From the NCBI GenBank assembly GCA_963575745.1, contig CAUYUJ010019358.1:116001-180000 (forward strand): DNA of 64,000 nt. Reading direction: 5' to 3'. This DNA is from Prorocentrum cordatum. Lineage: Eukaryota; Sar; Dinophyceae; Prorocentrales; Prorocentraceae. A program made the translations under genes and the position numbers. The notes under the pieces are model-generated. The model made no database searches. It had not been told where the DNA came from and saw nothing but the letters and a program-made list of their open reading frames with translations. Of the stretch, positions 9,901-19,452 are shown one piece after another. Numbering within the stretch: the stretch's first letter is position 1; each line of letters begins with the position of its first letter.

Positions 9901-11478
9901 CTATGAGGTCGCCCGTCTGAACCGCAGCGCGGATGCGACAGTCAAGGGCGTATTCGTCCCTCCGTCGCTTACAATGATCATCATATGTGCTCCCTCCCGC
10001 GGCAAGAATTGTTTTCCCGGGTAATCAACAACATGTCCATCTGAAATAAAAGAGCTCATGATCTCGCGAACGATAGCAACCACTCTTATAATGCGAAGAC
10101 CAAGTTGCATGTGTGGCACAGGGGCCATCCAGCTCCCTTCAAGTATGTTCCTCACGATATATGGGACTTCAGGTTGTGTTTCCCCTGACAGTCGCAACCT
10201 GTTGGGATCATTTGCGTTTGTGCGAACACTTGTGCATTCAATGACATATTGCGCTGTTATCGCTCTAGCCTCAATCCCAATCAAAGATAAACTTATTGAA
10301 CTGTCCTCACAATGTTTGTATGAATATCCGTTGGGATGATCAAGGTTGATCGTCCCGTCAGTTATCAGCGTGGCCTTAGGCCCGCTGATGGCTGCGAAGT
10401 CAAGTGTGACCTGCAAGTTTGCATCTGCCGTCGCGGCTTCGCCGGAGGCAGGTTGCAGCATTGGTGCTATGAGACGATGGTCGCGACACTGGTTTGCTCG
10501 CCTAGTGATAGAACGAGAGTCACGACTCGGTCTTGCCTCAAGGTTGTTTTCCCAGGCAACCGGTAGACGTCCGCGAGGGCTTTGCCCTGCGGCGTCTGCG
10601 GCATCGTCCTGCTGTACAAGCATCCACGGTCTTCCCATGGCTACCTGATCGGCTATCGTCTGAAGTGTCGGGACGAAAATGTTTTGCCTGGTCATCGTGT
10701 GCTGCCGTCTCTCCCAACCGTTCATCGGTTCGTGCAGGTCGTCTCGCTGGTCTGGCCAGTCGAAGGCTGCCAGAGCCGGGCAAAACATTGGGCGCGCATG
10801 CTGGTCAATATCCGTTTTCCAAATCAGGGTCCACCATACCTGAATTGGAGGAACTTGGATCCTCGCCCTTGAAGCCAAGAATGCGAGCCATTCAATGAAC
10901 CTCCGTTTCAAGGGCTCCAAATACTGGAAGAAAGGGCCATGACGCGCCGGCGGCTGTGCCGCGGCGTTCTCTGGAACCCAGGCAGGGAAGTTGCCTGGCT
11001 GGCTGTTTCCAAAGATTTGACCAGCAGCAGCCATATTCGTGAATGCCCCATCTGCCCACTTGCGCTCCTGCTGTTGGTTACTGCTGATATTTCTTATCAC
11101 AATCGCAGAGGCTCTCTTCTGTCTTTTGGTACGCGCACCGATCCACTCAGCACGCGTAGTGGGGAGATCATCAGGGCTGTCCACATGTAATTCAAATCCG
11201 TTTGCCTTAAGGGATGTCGGAATAGTCTCTTTGTTCCACGTCTGGGCCATATAGTCGTGAGTGACTCTATGGTTATATTTGATCCGACAGTTGCAAAGTG
11301 GACAGTGTCCGAGGCCCGTGCGCACCCAGTGAAATTGACAGCGCAAAAACCTACCGTCGTCGGTCCATGGAACAGACAGAAAACGTTCTTGCGCCTCGGG
11401 CGGCAATTGGGGCCTGTGATCTGGGACCAACGATAGCGTCTCGTCAGTGCGAATCCAAGCGATCACTGATTTTGTCAA
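9901..11478 (-). CDS. C2H2-type finger ORF of the A-family 3' module
   Basis: ORF of 525 residues. Near the N end (residues 59-74) is C-P-L-C followed by seven residues and H-R-V-T-H, giving C-x2-C-x7-H-x3-H, preceded by the block FHWVRTGLGH. The A2 copy, partly in another frame at about 45440-45560, keeps the same Cys and His residues and the RVTHDY end. Further conserved blocks are FGNSQPGN/FGNSRTGS, ARHGPFFQYLEPLKRRFI, LQVTLDF and DPNRLRLSGE. The ORF probably started further upstream: A2 shows a conserved region matching 11863-11977 here, separated in A1 by a repeat insertion. The role is unknown; the finger suggests nucleic-acid or protein binding. A frameshift near 9960 separates it from the C-terminal tail. 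Confidence 0.6.
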   Translation of the reverse strand: MTKSVIAWIRTDETLSLVPDHRPQLPPEAQERFLSVPWTDDGRFLRCQFHWVRTGLGHCPLCNCRIKYNHRVTHDYMAQTWNKETIPTSLKANGFELHVDSPDDLPTTRAEWIGARTKRQKRASAIVIRNISSNQQQERKWADGAFTNMAAAGQIFGNSQPGNFPAWVPENAAAQPPARHGPFFQYLEPLKRRFIEWLAFLASRARIQVPPIQVWWTLIWKTDIDQHARPMFCPALAAFDWPDQRDDLHEPMNGWERRQHTMTRQNIFVPTLQTIADQVAMGRPWMLVQQDDAADAAGQSPRGRLPVAWENNLEARPSRDSRSITRRANQCRDHRLIAPMLQPASGEAATADANLQVTLDFAAISGPKATLITDGTINLDHPNGYSYKHCEDSSISLSLIGIEARAITAQYVIECTSVRTNANDPNRLRLSGETQPEVPYIVRNILEGSWMAPVPHMQLGLRIIRVVAIVREIMSSFISDGHVVDYPGKQFLPREGAHMMIIVSDGGTNTPLTVASALRFRRATS

Positions 11479-11579
11479 CAGTTACTCCGTACGAGGCCCA
11501 TTCATGGTTGAAAACAACGGACCAAAACATCTGCTGTGTTCTAACATCCGCTGGGTTGCCAACTCTAACATCGGGAGGC

Positions 11580-11862
11580 GAAAAACGTGCAACCCCAGAT
11601 GCGCGTGCAGCCTGTGGTGAAGGTTCCTGGGGAAACTAGATGTGCATCCCCGGGTGAACCCCCTGAAAAACTACACGCGCAACCAAGGGTGAAGGTTCCT
11701 GCCTGCGTCGAAAAAAGAACGAGCGAAATATGTGCAACCACGCATGAAGGTTATCGAAAAACCGAAACGAGTGCAACCCAGGGCGATGGTCTCGTGGCAA
11801 GGAAAAACCCGCCCCCCATATGCACTCACAGCCGGGGTTGAACGTTTTTAGCTCTCTGATAA
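11580..11862. repeat. A1-specific insertion of GTGCAACCC-GGTGAAGGTTCC repeats
   Basis: Several diverged copies of a motif with TGCAACC and GGTGAAGGTTCCTG (about 11587, 11612, 11640, 11672, 11733, 11772, 11820). In A2 the flanking sequences are joined directly near 45765 (CAAATTCTAACAAGGCGGAC), so this block of roughly 280 bases was added in A1 or lost in A2. It breaks the reading frame between the 11863-11977 part and the finger ORF. Confidence 0.65.
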
Positions 11863-12093
11863 CAAGGGTAACGGCCTTGTCGATATCAGTGAACCTCGGC
11901 ACCTCTCGAGACACGAGAGTCCCGTCCTGGCAAATTCTATACGAGAAGCGAGTGAGCAGTCGGCCGGTGAACACCATAATTAGTGGCCAGGAATCTCTAT
12001 GGTCGGGGAGCTTATTTCACAGATGGACTGTGTCCTCTGCGGGCCATGTCCCAACTGTTGGTGGCTCTCCTTCTTGTGCGTTATGGCCCATAG

Positions 12094-12513
12094 CTACAAA
12101 ACGCCTTGGAAGGGGGAGCATCCCCAAACCTCCGCTGGCTGAGCCGCGGAGGAATGCCTTGCATTCGGCATTGTTGGGCTCCTTTTTGTCGGAAGCAGCC
12201 TTAGTAGTTCGAAGTCTGCTTCAAGGCAAAGCCCGGAATCTTCCTTCGGAAAGCGTACCTTTTCCATCTGTGGATTCCAGGAACGTCTGCATGTCTGTGA
12301 AATGGAGAAGGGACCCGTGACTCCTGGCTTGGCCAGGGTCATACGGGACGTACATTCTTCCCATGGAAGCAACAAAAGTGGAATGTCCCTGGCATGCGCG
12401 ATAGAAGACACGTATGGCAACTGCACTCCTCTCTTTTGTCTGCGAGGGGCACGCCTTGTAATTTTGCAACATGTTTTAAACGCTCGTTCCACGGATGTTA
12501 TCACTATCTGCAA
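12094..12513 (-). pseudogene. CYRACQGHST region of the 3' module, frameshifted
   Basis: Two frames together match the A2 ORF at 45879-46547. The 83-residue ORF at 12221-12472 carries YRACQGHSTFVAS and RMYVPYDPGQARSHG, with LLHFTDMQTFLEST after it; the 139-residue ORF continues the similarity with GLCLEADFELLRLLPTKR and SAAQPAEVWG. A frameshift near 12250 separates them. The upstream part (AEDGSTYQSYALAAHGIAALQ) is visible at about 12510-12600 in a further frame. I do not recognise the family. Confidence 0.55.
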
Positions 12514-12618
12514 GGATTACTCCCAAAACTTCCACTGTTTCTGGCTGCAGCGCGGCTATGCCGTGTGCAGCGAGAGCATATGACTGGTAAGTGGATCCGT
12601 CCTCGGCAATATTTTGTA

Positions 12619-13351
12619 CTAGGTCTCCGAACTAGACAAGACACAGCCACCCGATGATCTCGCATAGTCCGAGCAATGCCTCGCGAGGTACGTCACGCAC
12701 TTACCTATGTGCTGCGCAAGCTCGTCAACTCGGCAGCTCTGGGGTCTCCAAAAGTCCATACTGCCTAGGGCAGCTGGATTATTGCGATCATCAACCCCAA
12801 CTACTAACTGTTTCAGGCACTTGAAAGACTTCGGAGTGAACCCTTCTGGGACATCATCGGAGTAAACTTCGGCTCGGAGAAGTTCTCGTGCTTGGTTGAA
12901 GGTACCGTCATTTTGGTCGAGGTTGCCCAATGACGCAAAGATCGGATCTTCAGCAAACTCTGCAATATACTTAAGCGCATTACCTCTCTGATTGCGTACG
13001 GCTTCAATATGCGGCGGAACGGGGTCAGTCATGTGAGCTTCGCGAACTTCTGTCTCATTGCAGCAGGCGCGCGCTGAATGATTTGTCCGCGTTCTTCATT
13101 TGAAGCATAAAGCTGTCTGCCTCTAAATGAGTCAGCATGCCCAACATTGATCTCCTGATCCCCTTCCTGGGGAAGCATATCCGTGGGCTGACGCTGTCTT
13201 CTATCAGGAGCAGGTGGCAGACTTGTCTGCGAAAGAAGTTCTCAGATGCTGGGCCTGAGCGGTAATGCTCTTCATCAATGGTAAAGACGAACTCATGATC
13301 CGCATCGTATGGAAAAGCTTTGACATCCGCAGGATCATCGCTTGCTTCCAA
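12619..13351 (-). pseudogene. EEHYRSGPA / YLARHCSD region of the 3' module, frameshifted
   Basis: Two ORFs (13055-13351, 98 residues; 12619-13032, 137 residues) match one A2 ORF (46708-47412) plus its continuation (46526-46711). Shared blocks are EEHYRSGPA-NFFRR, PVPPH-EA-RNQR, YSDD-PEGFTP, VVGVD, NPAALGS, HIG-C and YLARHCSD-ARSS. The first ORF leaves the conserved frame after NFFRR, so a frameshift lies near 13220. In both copies the pattern of His and Cys in YLARHCSD is kept. No known domain recognised. Confidence 0.55.
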
Positions 13352-13419
13352 AGACCCCGGGGTGCCTGCGGCATCCGGGTTCCGTCCTGCAGAGGGAATT
13401 TCTGCTGCCTGACTTCCGC

Positions 13420-14661
13420 TCAGCGCGGCTGCTGGCGCTGGCGCCTTGGCAGCAGGTGCAGTTTCTTCCTCCGAAGTTCAACCGTGGGGGAAGACTGCTC
13501 TTGAGGTGCATCAGGCCGTGCAGCGTGAGCACCCGAGTCTACCACCAGTTCATCCTTCTTCCTTTGCCCCTGTTCCGTTCTGGCTGGGCCAGGCGGAGGG
13601 GGCGGAAGGTTCTCTGTCACGGCTGAGCCGGACGGAGGTGCAGGAGGAGTTGGAAGTCTACTTCCGCTCGCGACAGATTCTCCTTTGGCATGAGGCTTAG
13701 GCCTCGCACTCCTTTCAAGCATAGGAGTACGGGCGAACTTTGGATCCAGTTTGAGGATCTGCTCTGCGACAGCGTCCGTTGATTTCAGCCATGGGCCCGA
13801 ATAGTTTTCCGGGTCATGTATGTTCCTTACTTTGAACCTCATGTACATATTCTTCGCAGCTTCGATATATGCTGCAGCCTCCATGCCCTGTTCTTAAAGA
13901 TCGTCAGATTCGCGCGGCCAGGTCGCTCTAAGATCACGCCATCTGTAAAAGAAACCTTTCTCATTCCTCAATACTTTGTGTGCTCTCGGACGCGAGAACT
14001 GCATTTCGGAGACTTCTTTGAGAATCATGAGAATAGTAGTTGCCTCGCCAGATCCCACTAGCACCAGCGAGTCCTCAGACGAGACGTCCCCATCCGGGTG
14101 TGCCGGAGGGGTTGCCTCAGGAATGTATGATGTGTCGTCGCCTCCGTGTCGGGCAGGAGCGACATCCTCGGCGGACGTCGCTTTTGCCTCGGCCGCCTTT
14201 GCACCTTCAACAGGACTCTTCGCCTTAACGGGTTGGTCCCCTGCAGCGCTGCCTTGGGCGTGCTGTAGGGCTCCCTGATCTCTCACCCATGCAGGTGCAG
14301 CCTTGGTCGGAGGCTCTGCCTTCTGACGACTTGGATCCACTGGGGGAGGATTAACAACGTTCGACCTGGTGAATTGAGTCAGAGGGACCGGGGGGTCACG
14401 AAGACTCGGTTCCCAGGCTTCAGACGGACTGCTATCCGCGTCCTTGCCTCCCGGCTTTGCTGGTGGCTGTATGGATGAAGAAGCCAAAAGGTTCTCGTCT
14501 CCCCTATCAATGCGAGGCACCTTCGCCGGTGGGGGATTCATCGAATACGCTTCTGGACGATATTGTGGCGGAGGCGGAGCCTTCTTGGGCGCCGTCTGCT
14601 TTGCCTGCGGTGCGCCCTCGAGCGGCGCGGTGTTCGGCTTCGTAGCCGGCGGCGGTGCCAT
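13420..14661 (-). pseudogene. Proline/alanine-rich continuation of the HGTS ORF, one internal stop
   Basis: The 255-residue ORF at 13894-14661 and the 154-residue ORF at 13420-13884 are in the same frame, separated by a single stop codon at 13894-13896. In A2 the matching protein (end of the ORF at 47378-49594) has no stop here. Conserved parts are PPPAKV-R-D-G-ENL, AWEPSLR-PP, AEPPTK, SSEDS/SSEES and MILKEVSEMQFS-RA, then FFYRWR and ENYS. The low-complexity linkers contain hairpin insertions coding for AAQP-like steps. The function is unknown; it is probably a linker and a C-terminal helical part of a polyprotein. Confidence 0.55.
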
Positions 14662-16528
14662 TGCATAAAGTGGCGGCGGGGCCTTCTTCGAAGCTTCCTC
14701 TCGGCACTTCCGTGGGCAACCCCTCCTTTGGAGGAGGAGGGGGCATCGGCATTTTCGTAGGTGCGTCGGCCTTAGGATTCGATGGCCGAGCCTCTGCCCG
14801 CGGGGGCGGAGGCTTGAACGCTCTCTCAGTGCTTGATGCAGCCTGCCCTAAAGTCGGGAAGTTCTCGGCCTCAACCGAAAATTGAGTGCCGGACGGCTGA
14901 GCCGCCGGCGCCTCCTGTTTTGCTTCCGCCGCTGTCTTCAATTTGTCTGATTCGCCTTTATTCTTTTGAACAAGCTTTGCGGATTCCTCCGAGGCCTCAT
15001 CTCTGTGGAATGGATGAATCTTAGTTGGCCTGACTCCCTTCTGTTGAAACCAAGGCCAAATATCATCAAAGGTCTCGTTGTTAAAATATGGATTCTTTTC
15101 CTTTTGCCAGTCAATCGGTTCTAAATTTGGAACCCACTCTCTTTGTGCCTCCCGGACTTTGTCCGCGGCATATGTCCGATCCTTATCTCGATATCTTTCG
15201 ACTTCGGAATCCTGCTCCAAAATCCAACCCTTATGTTTGGAAGCGTGTTGTAACTGTACACAGGCTGGCGTAACATGAAGCGCTGCCGGAGTCCAATGGT
15301 ATAGTCTAAGCACGTGCAATACGTCTCCGACTGGATCGCTCACATATTGTTGCGGCCCTCCATTGATGACTGCTGGGTCTTTCGTGAAGAAAACAATATT
15401 CGCAGTAAACCATATACCGTCTCCAAAGGTCCCCTCTGCAACGGAATGCGTCGTGTGCGTCTTAGGGTTATCAACGCATTGAAAGGAGTGCACTCCAACC
15501 TTGTTCGCCTTGACGTTGCCTCCGTATTTGGGGTCAGAAGGAAGCAATTGGTGGCCCTCCAATATTGCATGAAGGGCAGTCACAGACGTGCCATGAGACT
15601 GATTAGACCAGCCTGTGGGTGGGTCTTGGACCTCCGCAAGCTTTTCGTCTTTCACGAAGAAAGGCAACGAGAGTTCAACACAATGGCTGATGCCCGCTCT
15701 ATGGGTCCTCGCCGACAACTTAGCCCAATTCAGACGATCAGCAACAGTGGCTGCTCGGTCTGCCCTCGACCGGTCGGCTTTGATCCTGAAGAAACGTGCC
15801 CAGTTCGGAATCACATAACTTGGTTCCAGAGGTGGGGTTCTCGTTGACTTCTGTAACAACTGAAGAGCCAACCACGCTTCCCCATTCGCGGTTCTCTGAA
15901 CCGCCTTGAACTGTGGGCTCCGAGGCGGAATATTCCCTTGTGCAACCCCTGCAGCACGGCCTTCCTCGCCTGGGCAAGCGTTCCACGGCATCATGCCCCG
16001 ATGGAGGTTGCCGCTCGCGACCGTAAACGGCTGGAGAAAATCAAAGTGAACAATCTCTGGCCCTGTCGCACTTCTATAAGGCAACTTCTTCATCTTCTGA
16101 TATGGCAAATGGTAGGGCCAATCAAGTTCCCTTTCCTCGGGGCCACCGTTTTCTTTCGGACGCTGTGGGGACTTGTGATTGCCGCTGAGCTTGGCTAACC
16201 TTCCCACGGGGCATTTCTTGCGAAGAAACTCCTCCGCTGCTTCACCAGGCGTTTGGGCTTCTTGAAAGCCCGTAGTCGGCGCCAAAGGGGGACTGCGGGG
16301 CGACTGAGTCGCCCGCATACTGGTATCACTACCCGAGGCGGCTGAGCCGCTGGGCGCAGCGACTCCAGTGGAAACGGCTGAGCCGCTCAGTGGCGTGGCG
16401 TGACCCGGGACGGCTATGCCGCTCGAGGCCGAACCACTCCCCGAAACGGCTAAGCCGCTCGGTGCTTTGGTCGGCGCTGCCTTTTGCAGCTCGTTCAGTG
16501 CCGTGCGCATATGCTCATCATGTTGCAC
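14507..16528 (-). CDS. HGTS-domain ORF, possible ADP-ribosyltransferase-like fold
   Basis: ORF of 673 residues. Residues 1-100 are linker with repeated SGSAV/SGSAAS steps encoded by small hairpins. Residues 130-285 are conserved with A2 (DWPYHLPYQ, GNLHRGMMPWNA, ANGEAWLALQLLQKST, EPSYVIPNWARFFRIKADRSRA). Residues 312-375 (15404-15595) hold HGTSVTALHAIL-GHQLLPS and, after about 45 residues, FGDGIWFTANI. An H-G-T followed by a G-x-G-[IV]-[WY] strand is the arrangement of PARP-like ADP-ribosyltransferase folds, but I cannot confirm a third catalytic residue. Residues 445-480 (WVPNLEPIDWQKE) are also shared with A2. After about residue 620 the frame is lost near 14660 and similarity continues in the next ORF. 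Confidence 0.6.
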   Translation of the reverse strand: MQHDEHMRTALNELQKAAPTKAPSGLAVSGSGSASSGIAVPGHATPLSGSAVSTGVAAPSGSAASGSDTSMRATQSPRSPPLAPTTGFQEAQTPGEAAEEFLRKKCPVGRLAKLSGNHKSPQRPKENGGPEERELDWPYHLPYQKMKKLPYRSATGPEIVHFDFLQPFTVASGNLHRGMMPWNACPGEEGRAAGVAQGNIPPRSPQFKAVQRTANGEAWLALQLLQKSTRTPPLEPSYVIPNWARFFRIKADRSRADRAATVADRLNWAKLSARTHRAGISHCVELSLPFFVKDEKLAEVQDPPTGWSNQSHGTSVTALHAILEGHQLLPSDPKYGGNVKANKVGVHSFQCVDNPKTHTTHSVAEGTFGDGIWFTANIVFFTKDPAVINGGPQQYVSDPVGDVLHVLRLYHWTPAALHVTPACVQLQHASKHKGWILEQDSEVERYRDKDRTYAADKVREAQREWVPNLEPIDWQKEKNPYFNNETFDDIWPWFQQKGVRPTKIHPFHRDEASEESAKLVQKNKGESDKLKTAAEAKQEAPAAQPSGTQFSVEAENFPTLGQAASSTERAFKPPPPRAEARPSNPKADAPTKMPMPPPPPKEGLPTEVPRGSFEEGPAATLCNGTAAGYEAEHRAARGRTAGKADGAQEGSASATISSRSVFDESPTGEGASH

Positions 16529-16729
16529 GCCTTCGTCAGCCGATCATAGGCGTTGCCCCTTCGGCGGCATTCCCGGATAGAAACTCTCCGCGCGGCAAGA
16601 AGTAATTGTCGTCTTTCCAAAGGAAAAAGTCATCATATGCCATTCCCTGCTTAAGAAAGTCAAAAAAACGCTGAGTAATATGAGTGGATAGTTCCACCTC
16701 CAGATCCATATTGGATGGCTGGAAAATCT

Positions 16730-19444
16730 TCAGAACCCAAAGCTGCTGTAAACGGGCGAGTATTGAGCAAAGACGTGGGTATGATGCCTACTGATTGGGG
16801 CCCAATTTTGCCAGTACATGACTAGCTCATTAATGGTCGCCTCCCGCTCGGTATACCCGTCAGCTCTTGTCGCCCTTGCTACGTTGCCACTCCGCGCGGC
16901 TGAGCCGCCGGAGGGTTGGCAGAAAATTAACGCGGCCAGCTTAGCGGTCTTGGTCATGTACTCTGCACATAATTGGCCCGCATTCGCGCTCACTATTTGC
17001 CCACCTTTGCTCATTTTATACTCATGGTGGTTCGGAGCAAAGTGAAAGATGTCTCCTGAGCGGTGCCGAAGCTGTCGGTAAAGGCTCACTCCGTCGAGGA
17101 TCATTACTCTTGGGAAAGGTCGTATAGCTTTGTAGTGCTCGATCCGACGGTTCATTCTGGCCCTAACAAGAGTGGCGACATCATCCCACATCGGGTTTAT
17201 GCCAACTCCATCCGTCTGCCAGCATTTATGGTCCCCACCAGCGTGCATGATCTCTATCGCTCCGTCAGCAGCACGGCTCATCGCGTCATCCACCAGCTCA
17301 ACCGCTGCCTCTACTAATATTATGAGGCCCCCTGCGAAATCTAAGAGGTGTTCCTGCCGTTTTGGCCCAGTGCCAACTCCGATCAATTCACTGGCGTCAT
17401 CTACAATATCATTGAAATTCCAAAAGGTGAAGCGTATCGGAGTGTGGGCCCCCTTCTTAAAGTGTCCATGTTTACTCCACTGAAAGTTCGAAGAGGCCTC
17501 CCGAATGGCCGAGGCCAAGGCTCCACTCATGGCATTCTGCGAGCTTCCAAATACGTGTTCTCGCAGGTTGTACTCAGGGAGAAGGCTAGGCTTAATCTGC
17601 CCGGGCCCATCCTTGAATGCATTTGTGGGGTCTGAAACAATATGAACAGAGTAAAACCAATAAGCATACGTCCCACTATTCATCAAGCACAGTGGACGAA
17701 AGAAAACAGTAACTGGTTTCCCTGTGTCCGACATGGCCGCGAGGTCCTCACCCATGAATGGGATCCACGAGTGTCCGTTCACTCTAGCGATTTGCGAGAT
17801 AGCCTGGCACTTCTGAAGAAACTGCAGTTTGACTACCCAGGTCGACATCATCGGGTCTGTGATCTCAATATAAAAGTTGAGAATCTCATTCACCTTGACC
17901 TGCCACTCACGTGTAGGGGCCTCAGGACCAGTCGCAAAAATCCCCTGCGACCGAAGATGGCCAAGGACGTCCCAAGGACCTCGCCCAATGTAGGGCGGGC
18001 CACCCGGCTCAGCATCGGCCGCAGGTGGACCCGATTCGGGCGGTCCATCCCCTCCACCACCCCCTGAGGAGGGGCGAGGGGGCGGACCATTGCCCGAAGA
18101 AGAACCACCTGATCCAGGCGGAGCTCCACCACCGCCGGCTGAGCCGGGGGGTGAGCCATCACCTGCCCCACCGCCGGCTGCGCCGGGAGGGTCAGCCGGG
18201 CCCGAGGCTGGCTCGGCAGATGATCCGCCGGCAGCCTGCTGGCCGAGTCCAGGGTTGCCCAGCGAGGGCTGAGTGGTGGGGGCGTCTACCCGATGGCTTG
18301 CCGAAGCGACTGAGTCGTTCGGTGTCTCTTCTGTCGTCCGCGACCTCTTCGGTGGCGACTGCACTTTGGCCTCGGGATCGAGGCCGCCCTTGGCAAACCA
18401 CTCATCCAGGTTTGGTGGCCGCTTCCATGGTCGTTGCTCTTTGCGCCAGTGTATCGCCTGCTGAGGGAAGGCGTCAAAATAGTTTGTTATTGCTGTACAG
18501 GTGAGAGCCTCTTCGACAACATGCACTGGCGTGTGATACAAGCCTTTGACCACAGGAAGGGCAAACATTGTTCCCCAACCATCCCCGGTGGCTGCGCCAC
18601 GGGGAGGCCGTCGGGGAGAAGGGCCCCAAATGTTCAGCCACACCTCGGGGGATCCTTCTGTCCAGTGGTCTATCACTGGGACGCTGGCAACGATCTCTTC
18701 TCCGCGAACTTCTACGCCGGCCTCCATCTCGATGTCTTCATCCATCGCGACATCGCTCGGGCTAAATGGTTTAGCCTCGTCCCCAGCCGGCTTAGCCGGT
18801 GGGGGAGCTTCCTCGCTCGGCTGTGCCGGTGGGGTAGCCTTTCGAATTGTATCGGGAAGAGCGTTTCCTTTGGGCTCAGTCCCGGGATTTCCCTCCTCAA
18901 ACGAGTCGGGAAGGAGTTCGTCTATGATATCGTCTGAGCAGATCGCAACAACGTCCTCCCCCGACGGCTTAACCGCTGGGTCTCCCAACGGTCGACACAT
19001 GGGTTTGGTCGATGCTCTCTCGGACGCGCGGGGGTCGCGGCCGGCAAGGTTCGCGCAGCCACCGCAAGGCGACCGCGCAATCCGAGGGGGGGCCGGCCGC
19101 AGGGCAGCCCGCGCAAGCTCTAGAGACGAAACGGCAGCGGCGCAAACGAGATCTGAGAAAAGGATAGGACGACGACGAGACGACAAAACTCTCTCAGCGG
19201 CTCGAGCAACAACAATATGGACTTGTCTGGCAAAAGCATCCGTGAAATCTTCTGCAATATTACACTCACGTCCTCTAGCCTCAACATGCTCGTGCGCGCC
19301 GTCACATCTGCGCTCAAGTCCCTCCGCAACATCGGAGGAGGTAGAAGCTATCGTCCAGGGCTTTTTCATGAAATTACCCTTGCTACCCTTCAGTCCGTGC
19401 GCACATCCATGCAACGCCGTCTTGACAAACTCTAACTCTCTCAT
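16730..19444 (-). CDS. Large ORF of the A-family 3' module with WLNIWG and DGVSLY regions
   Basis: ORF of 904 residues. Residues about 255-350 (HWTEGSPEVWLNIWG, GDGWGTMFALPVVKGL, HVVEEAL, IHWRKEQ) and about 485 to the end are shared with A2. Between them is a Gly/Pro/Ser-rich linker (400-485) with hairpin insertions. The C-terminal half has FLQKCQAISQIARVNGHSWIPF, HTPIRFTFWNFNDIVD, AIEIMHAGGDHKCW, RVMILDGVSLYRQLRHR, DIFHFAPNHHEYK and TRADGYT. The order hydrophobic strand-GGDH, strand-DGVSLY and a late D-x-x-H could fit an SGNH-type hydrolase, but this is weak. The first 250 residues do not match A2. It follows the PCTGGSP ORF by nine bases in another frame. Confidence 0.6.
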   Translation of the reverse strand: MRELEFVKTALHGCAHGLKGSKGNFMKKPWTIASTSSDVAEGLERRCDGAHEHVEARGRECNIAEDFTDAFARQVHIVVARAAERVLSSRRRPILFSDLVCAAAVSSLELARAALRPAPPRIARSPCGGCANLAGRDPRASERASTKPMCRPLGDPAVKPSGEDVVAICSDDIIDELLPDSFEEGNPGTEPKGNALPDTIRKATPPAQPSEEAPPPAKPAGDEAKPFSPSDVAMDEDIEMEAGVEVRGEEIVASVPVIDHWTEGSPEVWLNIWGPSPRRPPRGAATGDGWGTMFALPVVKGLYHTPVHVVEEALTCTAITNYFDAFPQQAIHWRKEQRPWKRPPNLDEWFAKGGLDPEAKVQSPPKRSRTTEETPNDSVASASHRVDAPTTQPSLGNPGLGQQAAGGSSAEPASGPADPPGAAGGGAGDGSPPGSAGGGGAPPGSGGSSSGNGPPPRPSSGGGGGDGPPESGPPAADAEPGGPPYIGRGPWDVLGHLRSQGIFATGPEAPTREWQVKVNEILNFYIEITDPMMSTWVVKLQFLQKCQAISQIARVNGHSWIPFMGEDLAAMSDTGKPVTVFFRPLCLMNSGTYAYWFYSVHIVSDPTNAFKDGPGQIKPSLLPEYNLREHVFGSSQNAMSGALASAIREASSNFQWSKHGHFKKGAHTPIRFTFWNFNDIVDDASELIGVGTGPKRQEHLLDFAGGLIILVEAAVELVDDAMSRAADGAIEIMHAGGDHKCWQTDGVGINPMWDDVATLVRARMNRRIEHYKAIRPFPRVMILDGVSLYRQLRHRSGDIFHFAPNHHEYKMSKGGQIVSANAGQLCAEYMTKTAKLAALIFCQPSGGSAARSGNVARATRADGYTEREATINELVMYWQNWAPISRHHTHVFAQYSPVYSSFGF

Positions 19445-19452
19445 AAATTATT

